From contig UQSV01000030.1 in assembly GCA_900543875.1 (NCBI GenBank), positions 1 to 21,044 on the forward strand: a DNA stretch of 21,044 bases, given 5' to 3'. This document shows, in pieces, positions 14,433-21,044 of this stretch. A program made the translations under genes and the position numbers. A model generated the notes under the pieces. That model was not told the DNA's origin, searched no databases, and was given only the letters and a program-made list of their open reading frames with translations. How positions within the stretch are numbered: the first letter of the stretch is position 1; each line of letters starts with the position of its first letter. Source of the DNA: an uncultured Coriobacteriaceae bacterium (GTDB lineage: Bacteria; Actinomycetota; Coriobacteriia; Coriobacteriales; Atopobiaceae).

Positions 14433-16526
14433 ATGGCTTCTACCAAGGACTTCCTGTTCGAGATCGGCACCGAGGAGATGCCCTCAGCGCCGCTTAACAA
14501 CGCCGTCTCTCAGCTCGGCAAGCTCGTCGAGGCCGGCCTCAAGGACGCGGGCCTCGCCCACGGCCCCGTCGAGGTCATCAGCTCGCCGAGGCGCCTTGCC
14601 GCCCTCGTGAGCGACGTCGCGACCGCCACCGAGGAGATCAACGACGTCAAGCGCGGCCCTGCCGCCAACATCGCCTTCGACGCCGACGGCAACCCCACCA
14701 AGGCCGCACAGGGCTTTGCCCGCAAGTGCGGCGTCGATGCCGCCTCGCTCGTGCGCCGCGTCGACGCCGACGGTCGCGAGTACGTCTTCGCCGAGCAGCA
14801 CATCCCCTCAACCGACGCCATGCCGCTGCTCTCGAGCCTGTGCGAGTCGATCATCGGCAACCTCCAGTGGCCCAACTACCGCAGCCAGCGCTGGGGCTCC
14901 GAGCACGCCACCTTCGTGCGCCCCGTGCGCTGGATCTGCTGCCTGCTCGGCTCCGACGTCGTGCCGGTGACCTACGCTGACGTCACGAGCGGCAACACCA
15001 CCCGCGGCCATCGCGTGCTGGGCGTCGGCGAGCACATCGTCGACGAGCCCGCCCACTATCTGCAGGTCCTCGAGGCCGCCCACGTGCTCGACGCCAAGCG
15101 CCGCGAGCAGGTCATCCGCGAGGGCATCGCCAAGGTCGAGGCCGAGCTGGGTGTCAGCGTCGATACCCCCAAGAAGGTCTTCGACGAGGTCGTGAACCTC
15201 TGCGAGTGGCCCACGGTGCTCATCGGCCACTTCGACGAGGAGTTCCTCGCCGTGCCTCACGAGATCATCTGCGAGTCGATGCTCTCCAACCAGCGCTACT
15301 TCCCGACCTACGACAAGGATGGCAAGCTCACGCGCGCCTTCGTCGTGGTCTCCAACGCCGACCCCGACGCGAGCGCCACGGTCGTCGACGGCAACGAGCG
15401 CGTCGTGCGCGCCCGCCTCGACGACGCCAAGTTCTTCTACGAGGAGGATCTTAAGGTCTCGCTCGACACCTTCCGCGAGCGCCTCGTGAGCGTCGGCTTC
15501 CAGCAGAAGCTCGGCAACGTGCTGCAGAAGTCCGAGCGCATCGAGAGCCTGGCCCTCGCGATCACCCACGAGGCCCGCATCGGCGCCAAGCTCGCCGCCG
15601 CCTCGGCGCGTGCCGCGCACCTCTGCAAGGCCGATCTCGTCTCGAGCGCCGTCGTCGAGTTCACCAACCAGCAGGGCGTCATGGGCGGCTACTACGCCCT
15701 GGCCGCCGGCGAGGGAGAGGACGTGGCCGAGGGCATCCGCGACCACTACCGCCCGCGCTTTGCCGGAGACGACCTGCCCGAGGGCACCTGCGGCTGCGTC
15801 GTGGCCGTCGCCGACAAGCTCGACACGATCGCCGGCATGTTCGCCATCGGCGAGCCTCCCACCGGCTCCAAGGACCCCTACGCGCTGCGCCGCGCCGCCA
15901 TCGGCGTCGTGACGATCCTGCGCGACCGCCTGCACGTTGGCTACGAGCCGCTCGTGGCAGAGGCCCTGGGCTCGCTTGCCGACCAGGGCATCGAGTTCGA
16001 CGCCGAGAAGGTCGCCGCAGACGTCAGCGCCTTCATCCTCGGCCGCATGCAGCAGATGGCCCGCGAGGACGGCATCTCGGCCGACACCGTGGCCGCCGTG
16101 AGCGCCGGCTCCGTGACCGCCCCCGACGACTTCTTTGCCCTGGCTCACGCTCTCGAGGACGCCCGCGCCAATGACCCCGAGACGTTCGAGAACCTCGCGA
16201 TCGCCTACGCCCGCGCCGCCCATCTCGCCGACGCGACGCTCGGCTGCGAGCTCGACGACGCGCTCATGGGCGACGCCGAGCGCACGCTCGCCCACGCCGT
16301 CGAGGCTGCCCGCGGCGACATCGCGAGCTCGCTCGAGGACAAGGACCTCGCGGCCGTCATCGCGGCGCTGGCCGCCCTGCGCGAGCCCATCGACGCCTTC
16401 TTCGCCGACGTCATGGTCATGGACGAAGACGAGGCCCTGCGCGCGAACCGCCTGCGCCTGCTCAACAACCTCGTGGAGGTCTTCTCGGGCGTCGCCAACA
16501 TCGGCGAGCTTGCCCGCAAGAAGTAG
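14433..16526 (+). CDS. glyS: Glycyl-tRNA synthetase beta subunit
   Basis: Binds tRNA-Gly and supports the alpha subunit in the alpha2-beta2 enzyme. The 697-aa product has normal length. Motifs: FLFEIGTEEMPSAPL at the N-terminus, SSPRRLAALV, and WGSEHATFVRPVRWICCLLG. FLAVPHEIICESMLSNQRYF and VVEFTNQQGVMGGYYAL follow, then VADKLDTIAGMFAIGEPPTG with SKDPYALRRAA. The last ~120 residues form a DALR-like anticodon-binding region (MVMDEDEALRANRLRLLNNL). The ATG follows the glyQ TAA with no gap, and a GGGGGAGG site lies just upstream. No frameshift is seen in it. Confidence 0.96.
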   Translation: MASTKDFLFEIGTEEMPSAPLNNAVSQLGKLVEAGLKDAGLAHGPVEVISSPRRLAALVSDVATATEEINDVKRGPAANIAFDADGNPTKAAQGFARKCGVDAASLVRRVDADGREYVFAEQHIPSTDAMPLLSSLCESIIGNLQWPNYRSQRWGSEHATFVRPVRWICCLLGSDVVPVTYADVTSGNTTRGHRVLGVGEHIVDEPAHYLQVLEAAHVLDAKRREQVIREGIAKVEAELGVSVDTPKKVFDEVVNLCEWPTVLIGHFDEEFLAVPHEIICESMLSNQRYFPTYDKDGKLTRAFVVVSNADPDASATVVDGNERVVRARLDDAKFFYEEDLKVSLDTFRERLVSVGFQQKLGNVLQKSERIESLALAITHEARIGAKLAAASARAAHLCKADLVSSAVVEFTNQQGVMGGYYALAAGEGEDVAEGIRDHYRPRFAGDDLPEGTCGCVVAVADKLDTIAGMFAIGEPPTGSKDPYALRRAAIGVVTILRDRLHVGYEPLVAEALGSLADQGIEFDAEKVAADVSAFILGRMQQMAREDGISADTVAAVSAGSVTAPDDFFALAHALEDARANDPETFENLAIAYARAAHLADATLGCELDDALMGDAERTLAHAVEAARGDIASSLEDKDLAAVIAALAALREPIDAFFADVMVMDEDEALRANRLRLLNNLVEVFSGVANIGELARKK

Positions 16527-16583
16527 CCGCAGGTCGGCTACGATGTCTGCAAGGGACTTGGATTCTCGCGTCTGGAGGTTCTC

Positions 16584-17420
16584 ATGAAGGTTACGTTCGA
16601 TCAGCTGGGCGACGGCGCGCGCGAGGACGCCGCGCTCGTCTACGTCATCTCCGACTCGCTGGGCGACTCCGCCCACAACGTCGTGCTCTCCGCCGCCGCC
16701 CAGTTCAGCGACGGCGCCGTGCGCGTCGTGCGCCTCTCCCAGATCGAGAGCGCCGAGGAGGTCGCGGCCTACTTCGACGAGCACGAGGAGGACTTCGTCT
16801 CCACGGCCGTGTTCCACTCGATCGTCGACCCCACGCTGCGCAAGAAGGTCCGTAGCGACCTCAACAACCGCGGCATCCTGTCGGTCGATATCCTCGGCCC
16901 GGTCGTGCAGCTGCTCGCCGGCCTCACGGGCGAGCGCCCCAAGAACCAGGCGCGCGCCCACCACATGGTCGACTCGCGCTACATGCGCCGCGTGAGCTCG
17001 ATGGAGTTCTTCGCAGATCACGACGACGGCAAGAACCCGCAGGACCTGCCCGGCGCAGACGTCGTGCTCGTGGGCCTCTCCGGCTCCGCCAAGACGCCGC
17101 TTGCCATGTACCTGTCGTTCCTCGGCTATAAGGTCGCGAGCGTCTCGCTCGACCCGGGCTGCGAGGTTCCCGAGCAGCTTGCCCAGGTCGACAAGGGCCG
17201 CCTCTTCGCCCTCGAGAACAAGACGCGCGCCCTGTCGAACGTGACGATGCTCGCGGGCGACGCCGGCGCCACGTCCGTCGAGATGCTCGCCCAGGCCGAG
17301 GACGCCATCGACCACGCCTCCAAGGTCATCGACGAGCTGGGCTGCACCAGGCTCTCGACCGACGAGAAGACGGTCGAGGAGCTCTCGGCCGACGTCATCG
17401 CCCAGATCGAGCAGGCCTAG
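16584..17420 (+). CDS. ppsR: PPDK/PEP-synthase regulatory protein (kinase-pyrophosphorylase, DUF299)
   Basis: Bifunctional enzyme that uses ADP to inactivate, and phosphate to reactivate, pyruvate phosphate dikinase or PEP synthase. The 278-aa product matches the family by VYVISDSLGDSAHNVVLSAA at the N-terminus. AVFHSIVDPTLRKKV, LGPVVQLL, and RRVSSMEFFADHDDG follow, as does DVVLVGLSGSAKTPLAMYLS. The P-loop-like motif is normally SR(T/C)(S/G)KTP. Here it is S166-G-S-A-K-T-P172, so the usual Arg is Gly, although Lys170 and Thr171 remain. The target enzyme is not in this window. GGAGG lies about 6 nt before the ATG. It sits between glyS and dgt, echoing the glyQS-yqfL link in Bacillus. Confidence 0.9.
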   Translation: MKVTFDQLGDGAREDAALVYVISDSLGDSAHNVVLSAAAQFSDGAVRVVRLSQIESAEEVAAYFDEHEEDFVSTAVFHSIVDPTLRKKVRSDLNNRGILSVDILGPVVQLLAGLTGERPKNQARAHHMVDSRYMRRVSSMEFFADHDDGKNPQDLPGADVVLVGLSGSAKTPLAMYLSFLGYKVASVSLDPGCEVPEQLAQVDKGRLFALENKTRALSNVTMLAGDAGATSVEMLAQAEDAIDHASKVIDELGCTRLSTDEKTVEELSADVIAQIEQA

Positions 17421-17423
17421 CCC

Positions 17424-18479
17424 ATGGGCGCCTCGCTGCCCATCATGAGAAGGACAGACGCCGAGCGGCGGGAGCACGAGTTGCTCTCGCCGCTCGCGGC
17501 GTTTTCCGACGCCTCCTCGGGCCGTCTCGTTTCTGAGGGGCCCGACGAGCTGCGCACCTGCTACCAGCGCGACCGCGACCGCATCGTGCACTGCAAGGCC
17601 TTCAGGCGCCTCTCGCACAAGACGCAGGTGTTTCTCGCCCCCGAGGGGGACCACTACCGCACCCGCCTCACGCACACGCTCGAGGTGTCGCAGATCGCCC
17701 GCAGCGTCGCGCGGCCGCTGCGCCTGAACGAGGACCTCACCGAGGCCATCGCCCTCGGGCACGACCTGGGCCACACGCCCTTTGGCCACACGGGCGAGGG
17801 CGCCCTCTCCCGGGCCATCGCCCGCTGGCGCGGCATCGACCCGGCCTCGGAAGAGGGCAGACGGCTCTTTCGACACAACGAGCAGAGCGCCCGCGTCGTC
17901 GACCTGCTCGAGAAGGGCGGCCGCGGCCTCAACCTGTCGCGCGAGGTGGTCGACGGAATCGTCTGCCACACGGGCACCCAGCGAGCCGCCACGCTCGAGG
18001 GCCGCATCGTGGCCGTCGCCGACCGCGTGGCCTACGTGACCCACGACATCCAGGACGCCGAGCGCGCAGGCATCATCTGCGAGGACGACCTGCCGCGCGT
18101 CGTGGTCGAGCGCCTGGGTGCGTCGTCTGCTGACCGCATCGCCACGATGGTGTCCGACCTCGTCTCGACCAGCTCCGAGCGCGGCGACATCGCGATGAGT
18201 GAGCCCATCTGGGAGGCCATGATGGACTTGCGCTCCTGGCTCTTCCACAACGTCTACACCCAAAGCGACGCCAAGGTCGAGGAGCCCAAGGCAAACCAGC
18301 TGGTCGAGAGCCTGTTCATGCACTACATGGGACATCTCGACGAGGTGCCGGGGGAGTATCGCGTCCACGACTGCGACGCCCCCGAGGTCCAGGTGGCAGA
18401 CTACATATCGGGCATGACCGACCGCTACGCCATCCGCGACTACGAGCACCTGTATTTGCCGCGCGCGTGGAGACGCTGA
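17424..18479 (+). CDS. dgt: Deoxyguanosinetriphosphate triphosphohydrolase-like HD protein
   Basis: HD-domain dNTP triphosphohydrolase family (Dgt/SAMHD1-like), likely to cut dGTP or other dNTPs to deoxynucleoside and triphosphate. The 351-aa product fits the short Dgt-like group. Motifs: YQRDRDRIVHCKAFRRLSHK (47-66), then His84 in RLTHTLEVSQIAR and His113/Asp114 in ALGHDLGHTPFGH. The metal-binding set ends with IVAVADRVAYVTHDIQDA. The ATG at 17424 is 3 nt after the ppsR stop. A second ATG at residue 8 is equally possible, since neither has a good ribosome-binding site. In many Gram-positives dgt precedes dnaG-rpoD; here rplS follows. Confidence 0.92.
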   Translation: MGASLPIMRRTDAERREHELLSPLAAFSDASSGRLVSEGPDELRTCYQRDRDRIVHCKAFRRLSHKTQVFLAPEGDHYRTRLTHTLEVSQIARSVARPLRLNEDLTEAIALGHDLGHTPFGHTGEGALSRAIARWRGIDPASEEGRRLFRHNEQSARVVDLLEKGGRGLNLSREVVDGIVCHTGTQRAATLEGRIVAVADRVAYVTHDIQDAERAGIICEDDLPRVVVERLGASSADRIATMVSDLVSTSSERGDIAMSEPIWEAMMDLRSWLFHNVYTQSDAKVEEPKANQLVESLFMHYMGHLDEVPGEYRVHDCDAPEVQVADYISGMTDRYAIRDYEHLYLPRAWRR

Positions 18480-18485
18480 GGTGGA

Positions 18486-18504
18486 GGAGGGCATTTTGCC
18501 TTCT
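18486..18504 (+). terminator. Hairpin after dgt, weak terminator candidate
   Basis: An 8-bp stem (18486-18493 with 18497-18504, two G-U pairs) closes a TTT loop right after the dgt stop. No T-run follows, and it abuts the -35 of the rplS promoter, so function is uncertain. Confidence 0.3.
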
Positions 18505-18506
18505 CG

Positions 18507-18535
18507 TTGCGCCGACCGGGTTGCTTAGGTATACT
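18507..18535 (+). promoter_or_regulatory. Sigma-70-type promoter of rplS
   Basis: TTGCGC at 18507-18512 and TATACT at 18530-18535 are 17 bp apart. The -10 is close to consensus. Transcription from about 18542 would give a ~70-nt leader containing the hairpin at 18559-18583. Confidence 0.75.
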
Positions 18536-18558
18536 TCTCGCTTGTGTGTAAACCCCAC

Positions 18559-18583
18559 GTACCGCTGATGCGTCAGACGGTAC
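18559..18583 (+). promoter_or_regulatory. Leader hairpin in the rplS 5' untranslated region
   Basis: GTACCGCTGA (18559-18568) pairs with TCAG (18573-18576) and CGGTAC (18578-18583), leaving a TGCG loop and one bulged A at 18577. The 10-bp stem lies between the predicted start site and the AAGGAAAG ribosome-binding site at 18601. Ribosomal-protein genes often use leader structures for autoregulation; that role here is inference. Confidence 0.45.
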
Positions 18584-18611
18584 CTCTGGGCAAGAGAGAC
18601 AAGGAAAGAAC

Positions 18612-18953
18612 ATGGACTACATTCGCGCCATCGAGCGTCAGCAGATTCGTGAGGACATCCCCACGGTCATCCCTGGCGATCACGTCAAGGTTCACTACCG
18701 CATCAAGGAGGGTGACCGCGAGCGCATCCAGGTGTTCGAGGGCGACGTCATCCGCATGAGCGGTGGCTCCTCCCGTGAGACCTTCACCGTCCGCAAGATC
18801 TCCTTCGGTGTTGGCGTCGAGCGCACCTTCCCGCTTCACTCGCCCAAGATTGGCAAGCTCGAGGTTGTCCGTCACGGTGACGTGCACCGCGCCAAGCTGT
18901 TCTACATCCGCGAGCGCGTGGGCAAGGCTGCTCGCATCCGCGAGAAGCGCTAG
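18612..18953 (+). CDS. rplS: 50S ribosomal protein L19
   Basis: Large-subunit protein at the 30S-50S interface. The 113-aa product is of normal size. Motifs: MDYIRAIERQQIREDIPTVI, then GDHVKVHYRIKEG and IQVFEGDVIRMSGGSS. Near the end are TFTVRKISFGVGVERTFPLH and KLFYIRERVGKAARI. AAGGAAAG lies 3-10 nt before the ATG. It has its own promoter and an intrinsic terminator, so it forms a single-gene unit. In many bacteria it sits directly after trmD, whereas here lepB and the glyQS-ppsR-dgt block come between. Confidence 0.97.
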   Translation: MDYIRAIERQQIREDIPTVIPGDHVKVHYRIKEGDRERIQVFEGDVIRMSGGSSRETFTVRKISFGVGVERTFPLHSPKIGKLEVVRHGDVHRAKLFYIRERVGKAARIREKR

Positions 18954-18974
18954 TCGCAGATCTTTGCATTGTCT

Positions 18975-19010
18975 GGGAGCCGTCCTGCTCGCGCGGGGCG
19001 GCTTCCTTTT
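18975..19010 (+). terminator. Rho-independent terminator after rplS
   Basis: A 12-bp stem (18975-18986 with 18995-19006, three G-U pairs) has an 8-nt loop and is followed by TTTT at 19007-19010. It lies 22 nt after the rplS stop and 16 nt before the rnhB start, so rnhB would need readthrough or a weak promoter of its own. Confidence 0.8.
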
Positions 19011-19026
19011 GTATCGAGGAGATCGC

Positions 19027-19815
19027 ATGCCCAACCGACCCCATCCCGCAACCGCCGCAGAGATTGCGGCAACGCTTGCTGAGGCCCTGCCCGAGGAGCT
19101 TGACGCCCTGCTCGCGCGCTACGCGGATGACCCGCGAGCGCAGGTGCGCCGCGCCTGCGCGAGTGCCGTGAGGCGTGCCCAGAAGCAGCAGGCCGAGCGC
19201 GAGCGCGTCGAGGGCATGTACTCGCTCATGCGCGAGCTGAGCGGCGAGGGCATCGTCCTGGGCCTCGATGAGGTGGGGCGCGGCTCGGTCGCGGGCCCCG
19301 TCACGGTGTGTGCCGTGGCCCTGCCCGACGACCCCAAGGTATGGGGCGTCAACGACTCCAAGCAGCTCACCCCGCGCCGCCGCGAGGAGCTGGCGGCAAA
19401 GATCCGCGAGGTGGCTACGGCGACTGGCATCTGCCACATTCCGCCCGCGCGCATCGACGAGGTGGGCATGGCACGCGCGCTGCGCGAGGCCATGCTCGGC
19501 GCCATTGCGGACGCCGCGGTCGAGCCCGACTGCGTGCTCATCGACGGCAACCCGCTGCACATACACCCCAAGGAGAAGACGCTCGTCAAGGGCGACGCCC
19601 GCGTCGCCTGCATCGCCGCTGCGAGCATCGTCGCGAAGGTGACTCGTGATGAACTTATGGTGGAACTCGGCGATCAGTACCCGGGCTACCACCTCGCCGA
19701 GTCCAAGGGCTACGCATCGCCCGAGCATATCGCCGCAATTCGCGAGAGGGGCCTCACGCCCATCCATCGCGCGAGCTTCTGCCAAAACTTTCTTTCGACG
19801 GCGCGCCTCTTCTAG
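19027..19815 (+). CDS. rnhB: Ribonuclease HII
   Basis: Cuts RNA in RNA-DNA hybrids and removes single ribonucleotides from DNA. The 262-aa product starts at ATG 19027 with GAGGAG 5 nt upstream. The catalytic core begins with LGLDEVGRGSVAGPVTV, with Asp81/Glu82 and the GRG ribonucleotide-recognition motif at 84-86. VLIDGNPLHI gives the next Asp, followed by CIAAASIVAKVTRDELM and YPGYHLAESKGYASPEH. About 72 residues precede the core. They are helical and rich in Ala, Arg and Glu, as in some Gram-positive RNases HII; E. coli RnhB has only ~10 residues there. It is followed by yraN and a comM-family gene, a common grouping. Confidence 0.95.
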   Translation: MPNRPHPATAAEIAATLAEALPEELDALLARYADDPRAQVRRACASAVRRAQKQQAERERVEGMYSLMRELSGEGIVLGLDEVGRGSVAGPVTVCAVALPDDPKVWGVNDSKQLTPRRREELAAKIREVATATGICHIPPARIDEVGMARALREAMLGAIADAAVEPDCVLIDGNPLHIHPKEKTLVKGDARVACIAAASIVAKVTRDELMVELGDQYPGYHLAESKGYASPEHIAAIRERGLTPIHRASFCQNFLSTARLF

Positions 19816-19827
19816 CTGCGGTGTCAG

Positions 19828-19863
19828 TTTTGTGTTAGACCGCTCACGGGTTTGTGTTAGACC
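19828..19863. repeat. Two direct copies of TTTGTGTTAGACC with 22-bp period
   Basis: Copies lie at 19829-19841 and 19851-19863, identical over 13 bp, in the 95-bp gap between rnhB and yraN. The second copy is also the loop and right flank of a 6-bp hairpin, ACGGGT (19846-19851) with ACCCGT (19861-19866). The spacing, about two helical turns, and the position upstream of yraN-comM suggest an operator. No standard promoter was recognised in the gap. Confidence 0.55.
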
Positions 19864-19910
19864 CGTCTGCCACCCTCTTCGGCAAGGTCACCTGGTCGAG
19901 AGGAGCTGGC

Positions 19911-20327
19911 ATGAACGCATGCGAGATGGGCGACAGGCCCATAGGGGAGCTGACTCCCCATGAGGTCGGGGCGATTGGCGAGCAGATCGCCGCCACGTTC
20001 GTCGAGAAGACCCTCGGCTTTAAAGTCATCGAGAGAAACTGGCATAGCGCCTACGGGGAGGCTGACGTCATCGCCACCGATGACTCGACGCTCTACTTCG
20101 TGGAGGTCAAGACGCGGGTCTGGTCGGGCGAGCGCGAGCTCATCTACCCCGAGATAGCGGTGGACGAGGCAAAGCTCAAGCGCTACGAGAACATCATTGC
20201 CGCCTACCTGCAGCGCTACGTCAACCCCCCGCGCGCGCAGTTCGACGTTGCGGCCGTCGTCATCGACCGGCCGCACCATGCTGCGCTCCACTACAAGCCA
20301 AACGTCTCGCTGCGAGATGAGTTGTAA
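19911..20327 (+). CDS. yraN: YraN/UPF0102 family putative endonuclease-fold protein
   Basis: Member of UPF0102, a family with the restriction-endonuclease-like fold. Its exact role is unknown, though it is often next to rnhB and comM/dprA. The 138-aa product starts at ATG 19911, with AGGAG 5 nt upstream; the frame is open further back but has no better start. Visible motifs are HEVGAIGEQIAATFVEKTLG, then VIERNWHSAYGEADVIATDD with Asp52, and LYFVEVKTR with Glu65 and Lys67. These give the D-(E)xK pattern of the nuclease fold. Its TAA overlaps the next ATG by one base, so the two are probably translated together. Confidence 0.92.
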   Translation: MNACEMGDRPIGELTPHEVGAIGEQIAATFVEKTLGFKVIERNWHSAYGEADVIATDDSTLYFVEVKTRVWSGERELIYPEIAVDEAKLKRYENIIAAYLQRYVNPPRAQFDVAAVVIDRPHHAALHYKPNVSLRDEL

Positions 20328-21044
20328 TGGGCTGCCAGGCAATACATGCGGCGACCCTGCGCGGGGTCGAGGCGACCCACGTGACGGTAGAGGTAGCGCT
20401 CTCCTCGGGCCTTCCCAGCATCACGATCGTGGGCATGCCGTCCACGGCGGTCCTCGAGTCGCGCAACCGCATTCGCTGCGCCATCGCGCAGTGCGGCTTC
20501 GAGGTCCCTCGCATGGGCGTCACGGTCAACCTCGCGCCCAGCGACGTCAAGAAGGCGGGCACGGGCCTCGACCTTCCCATGGCCATCGCCATCCTCGCGG
20601 CCAGCGGCCAGATTCCCACGGCGGGCCTCGACGGCTGCCTCTTCGTGGGCGAGCTTGGGCTAGGAGGCGCGGTGAGCGAGGTGCGCGGGGCCATCGCCTA
20701 CGCCCTGCTCGCACGCGACCTTGGGCTCTCGCTCGCGGGCGCCACACGGCTCGTGCGCGGCGCCGGCGGCGCCGGCGCCCTTCGCGAGCCCCTCGCCATC
20801 GACAACATCTCGTGGCTCAAGCGCGGAGTGGCATCTCTCTCTGGTGTCGGGGCCATAGGCCCCGAGCCTTCCGGCGCTGCCTCGGCTGACCTCGACTTTG
20901 CCGACGTTGTCGACCAGGAGACGGCCAAGCGCGCCCTTGTGATCGCCGCCTGCGGCGGACACGGCGCCCTCATGTGCGGTCCTCCCGGCTCGGGCAAGAC
21001 GATGCTCGCGAAGCGCATGCCTACGATTCTGCCGCCCCTGAACG
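20327..21044 (+). CDS. comM: ComM/YifB-family AAA+ ATPase (Mg-chelatase-like), 3' end outside window
   Basis: Gammaproteobacterial ComM is a helicase that drives branch migration in natural transformation. The role in this lineage is inferred from family membership. The 239 codons seen begin at ATG 20327 (overlapping the yraN stop, TAATG) and run off the end with no stop. The N-terminal S5-like domain shows VALSSGLPSITIVGMPSTAV, then ESRNRIRCAIAQCGFEVP. VNLAPSDVKKAGTGLDLPMA and LFVGELGLGGAVSEVRGAI follow. DFADVVDQETAKRALVIAA leads to Walker A GPPGSGKT at 218-225. Walker B and the Zn/lid parts lie beyond the window. Homologues are ~500 aa. Confidence 0.93.
   Translation, partial: MGCQAIHAATLRGVEATHVTVEVALSSGLPSITIVGMPSTAVLESRNRIRCAIAQCGFEVPRMGVTVNLAPSDVKKAGTGLDLPMAIAILAASGQIPTAGLDGCLFVGELGLGGAVSEVRGAIAYALLARDLGLSLAGATRLVRGAGGAGALREPLAIDNISWLKRGVASLSGVGAIGPEPSGAASADLDFADVVDQETAKRALVIAACGGHGALMCGPPGSGKTMLAKRMPTILPPLN

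Noticed and set aside
14808..18494. Open minus-strand frame of 1228 codons opposite glyS, ppsR and dgt
   Set aside because: Plus-strand genes here have strong GC-rich third positions, which leaves the antisense frame free of stops. The translation is low-complexity (Val/Gly/Asp/His/Leu) with no domain, while the plus strand encodes clear families.

Overview
The window is about 67% GC, dense with tightly packed genes, and almost wholly housekeeping in content. Two features point to a Coriobacteriia-type actinobacterium (Olsenella/Collinsella/Atopobium-like). One is the split alpha/beta glycyl-tRNA synthetase, where most other actinobacteria use a single-chain enzyme. The other is the mix of Firmicutes-like gene pairings (glyQS with a PPDK/PEP-synthase regulatory protein) with GC-rich actinobacterial codon use. 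The taxonomic call is inference from memory of gene families, not from a search.

Layout. (1) 1-915: an in-frame chimera. The first ~385 nt encode part of a proton-pumping NADH dehydrogenase/MrpD-like membrane subunit with foreign codon use. The rest encodes the C-terminal part of a DUF697-like protein in the host codon style. (2) 930-1721: a strong promoter, rplU (L21), rpmA (L27) and an intrinsic terminator. (3) 1747-7457: obgE-proB-proA-nadD-yqeK-rsfS on the plus strand, joining ribosome assembly, proline synthesis, NAD synthesis and Ap4A hydrolysis. (4) 7478-10687, minus strand: an OmpR-type response regulator, its sensor kinase and DNA polymerase IV (dinB), probably one transcript. A promoter with phased repeats lies upstream of the regulator. 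(5) 10956-13458: rpsP-khpA-rimM-trmD-lepB. (6) 13523-18479: glyQ (frameshifted), glyS, a PPDK/PEP-synthase regulatory protein and a dGTPase-like HD hydrolase. (7) 18507-19010: promoter, leader hairpin, rplS (L19) and terminator. (8) 19027-21044: rnhB, yraN and the 5' part of a comM-family AAA ATPase that runs off the window.

Most genes serve translation: ribosomal proteins, the assembly factors ObgE, RimM, RsfS and KhpA, the tRNA methyltransferase TrmD, and GlyRS. The rest cover secretion (LepB), DNA maintenance (RNase HII, DinB, ComM/YraN) and small-molecule metabolism. No tRNA or rRNA gene, IS element, CRISPR array, phage gene or obvious defence system was seen. I did not find a clear new biological system. 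The observations most worth a second look are the chimeric left end, the frameshift in the normally essential glyQ, the regulator-kinase-dinB unit with its phased repeats, and the 13-bp tandem repeat upstream of yraN-comM.
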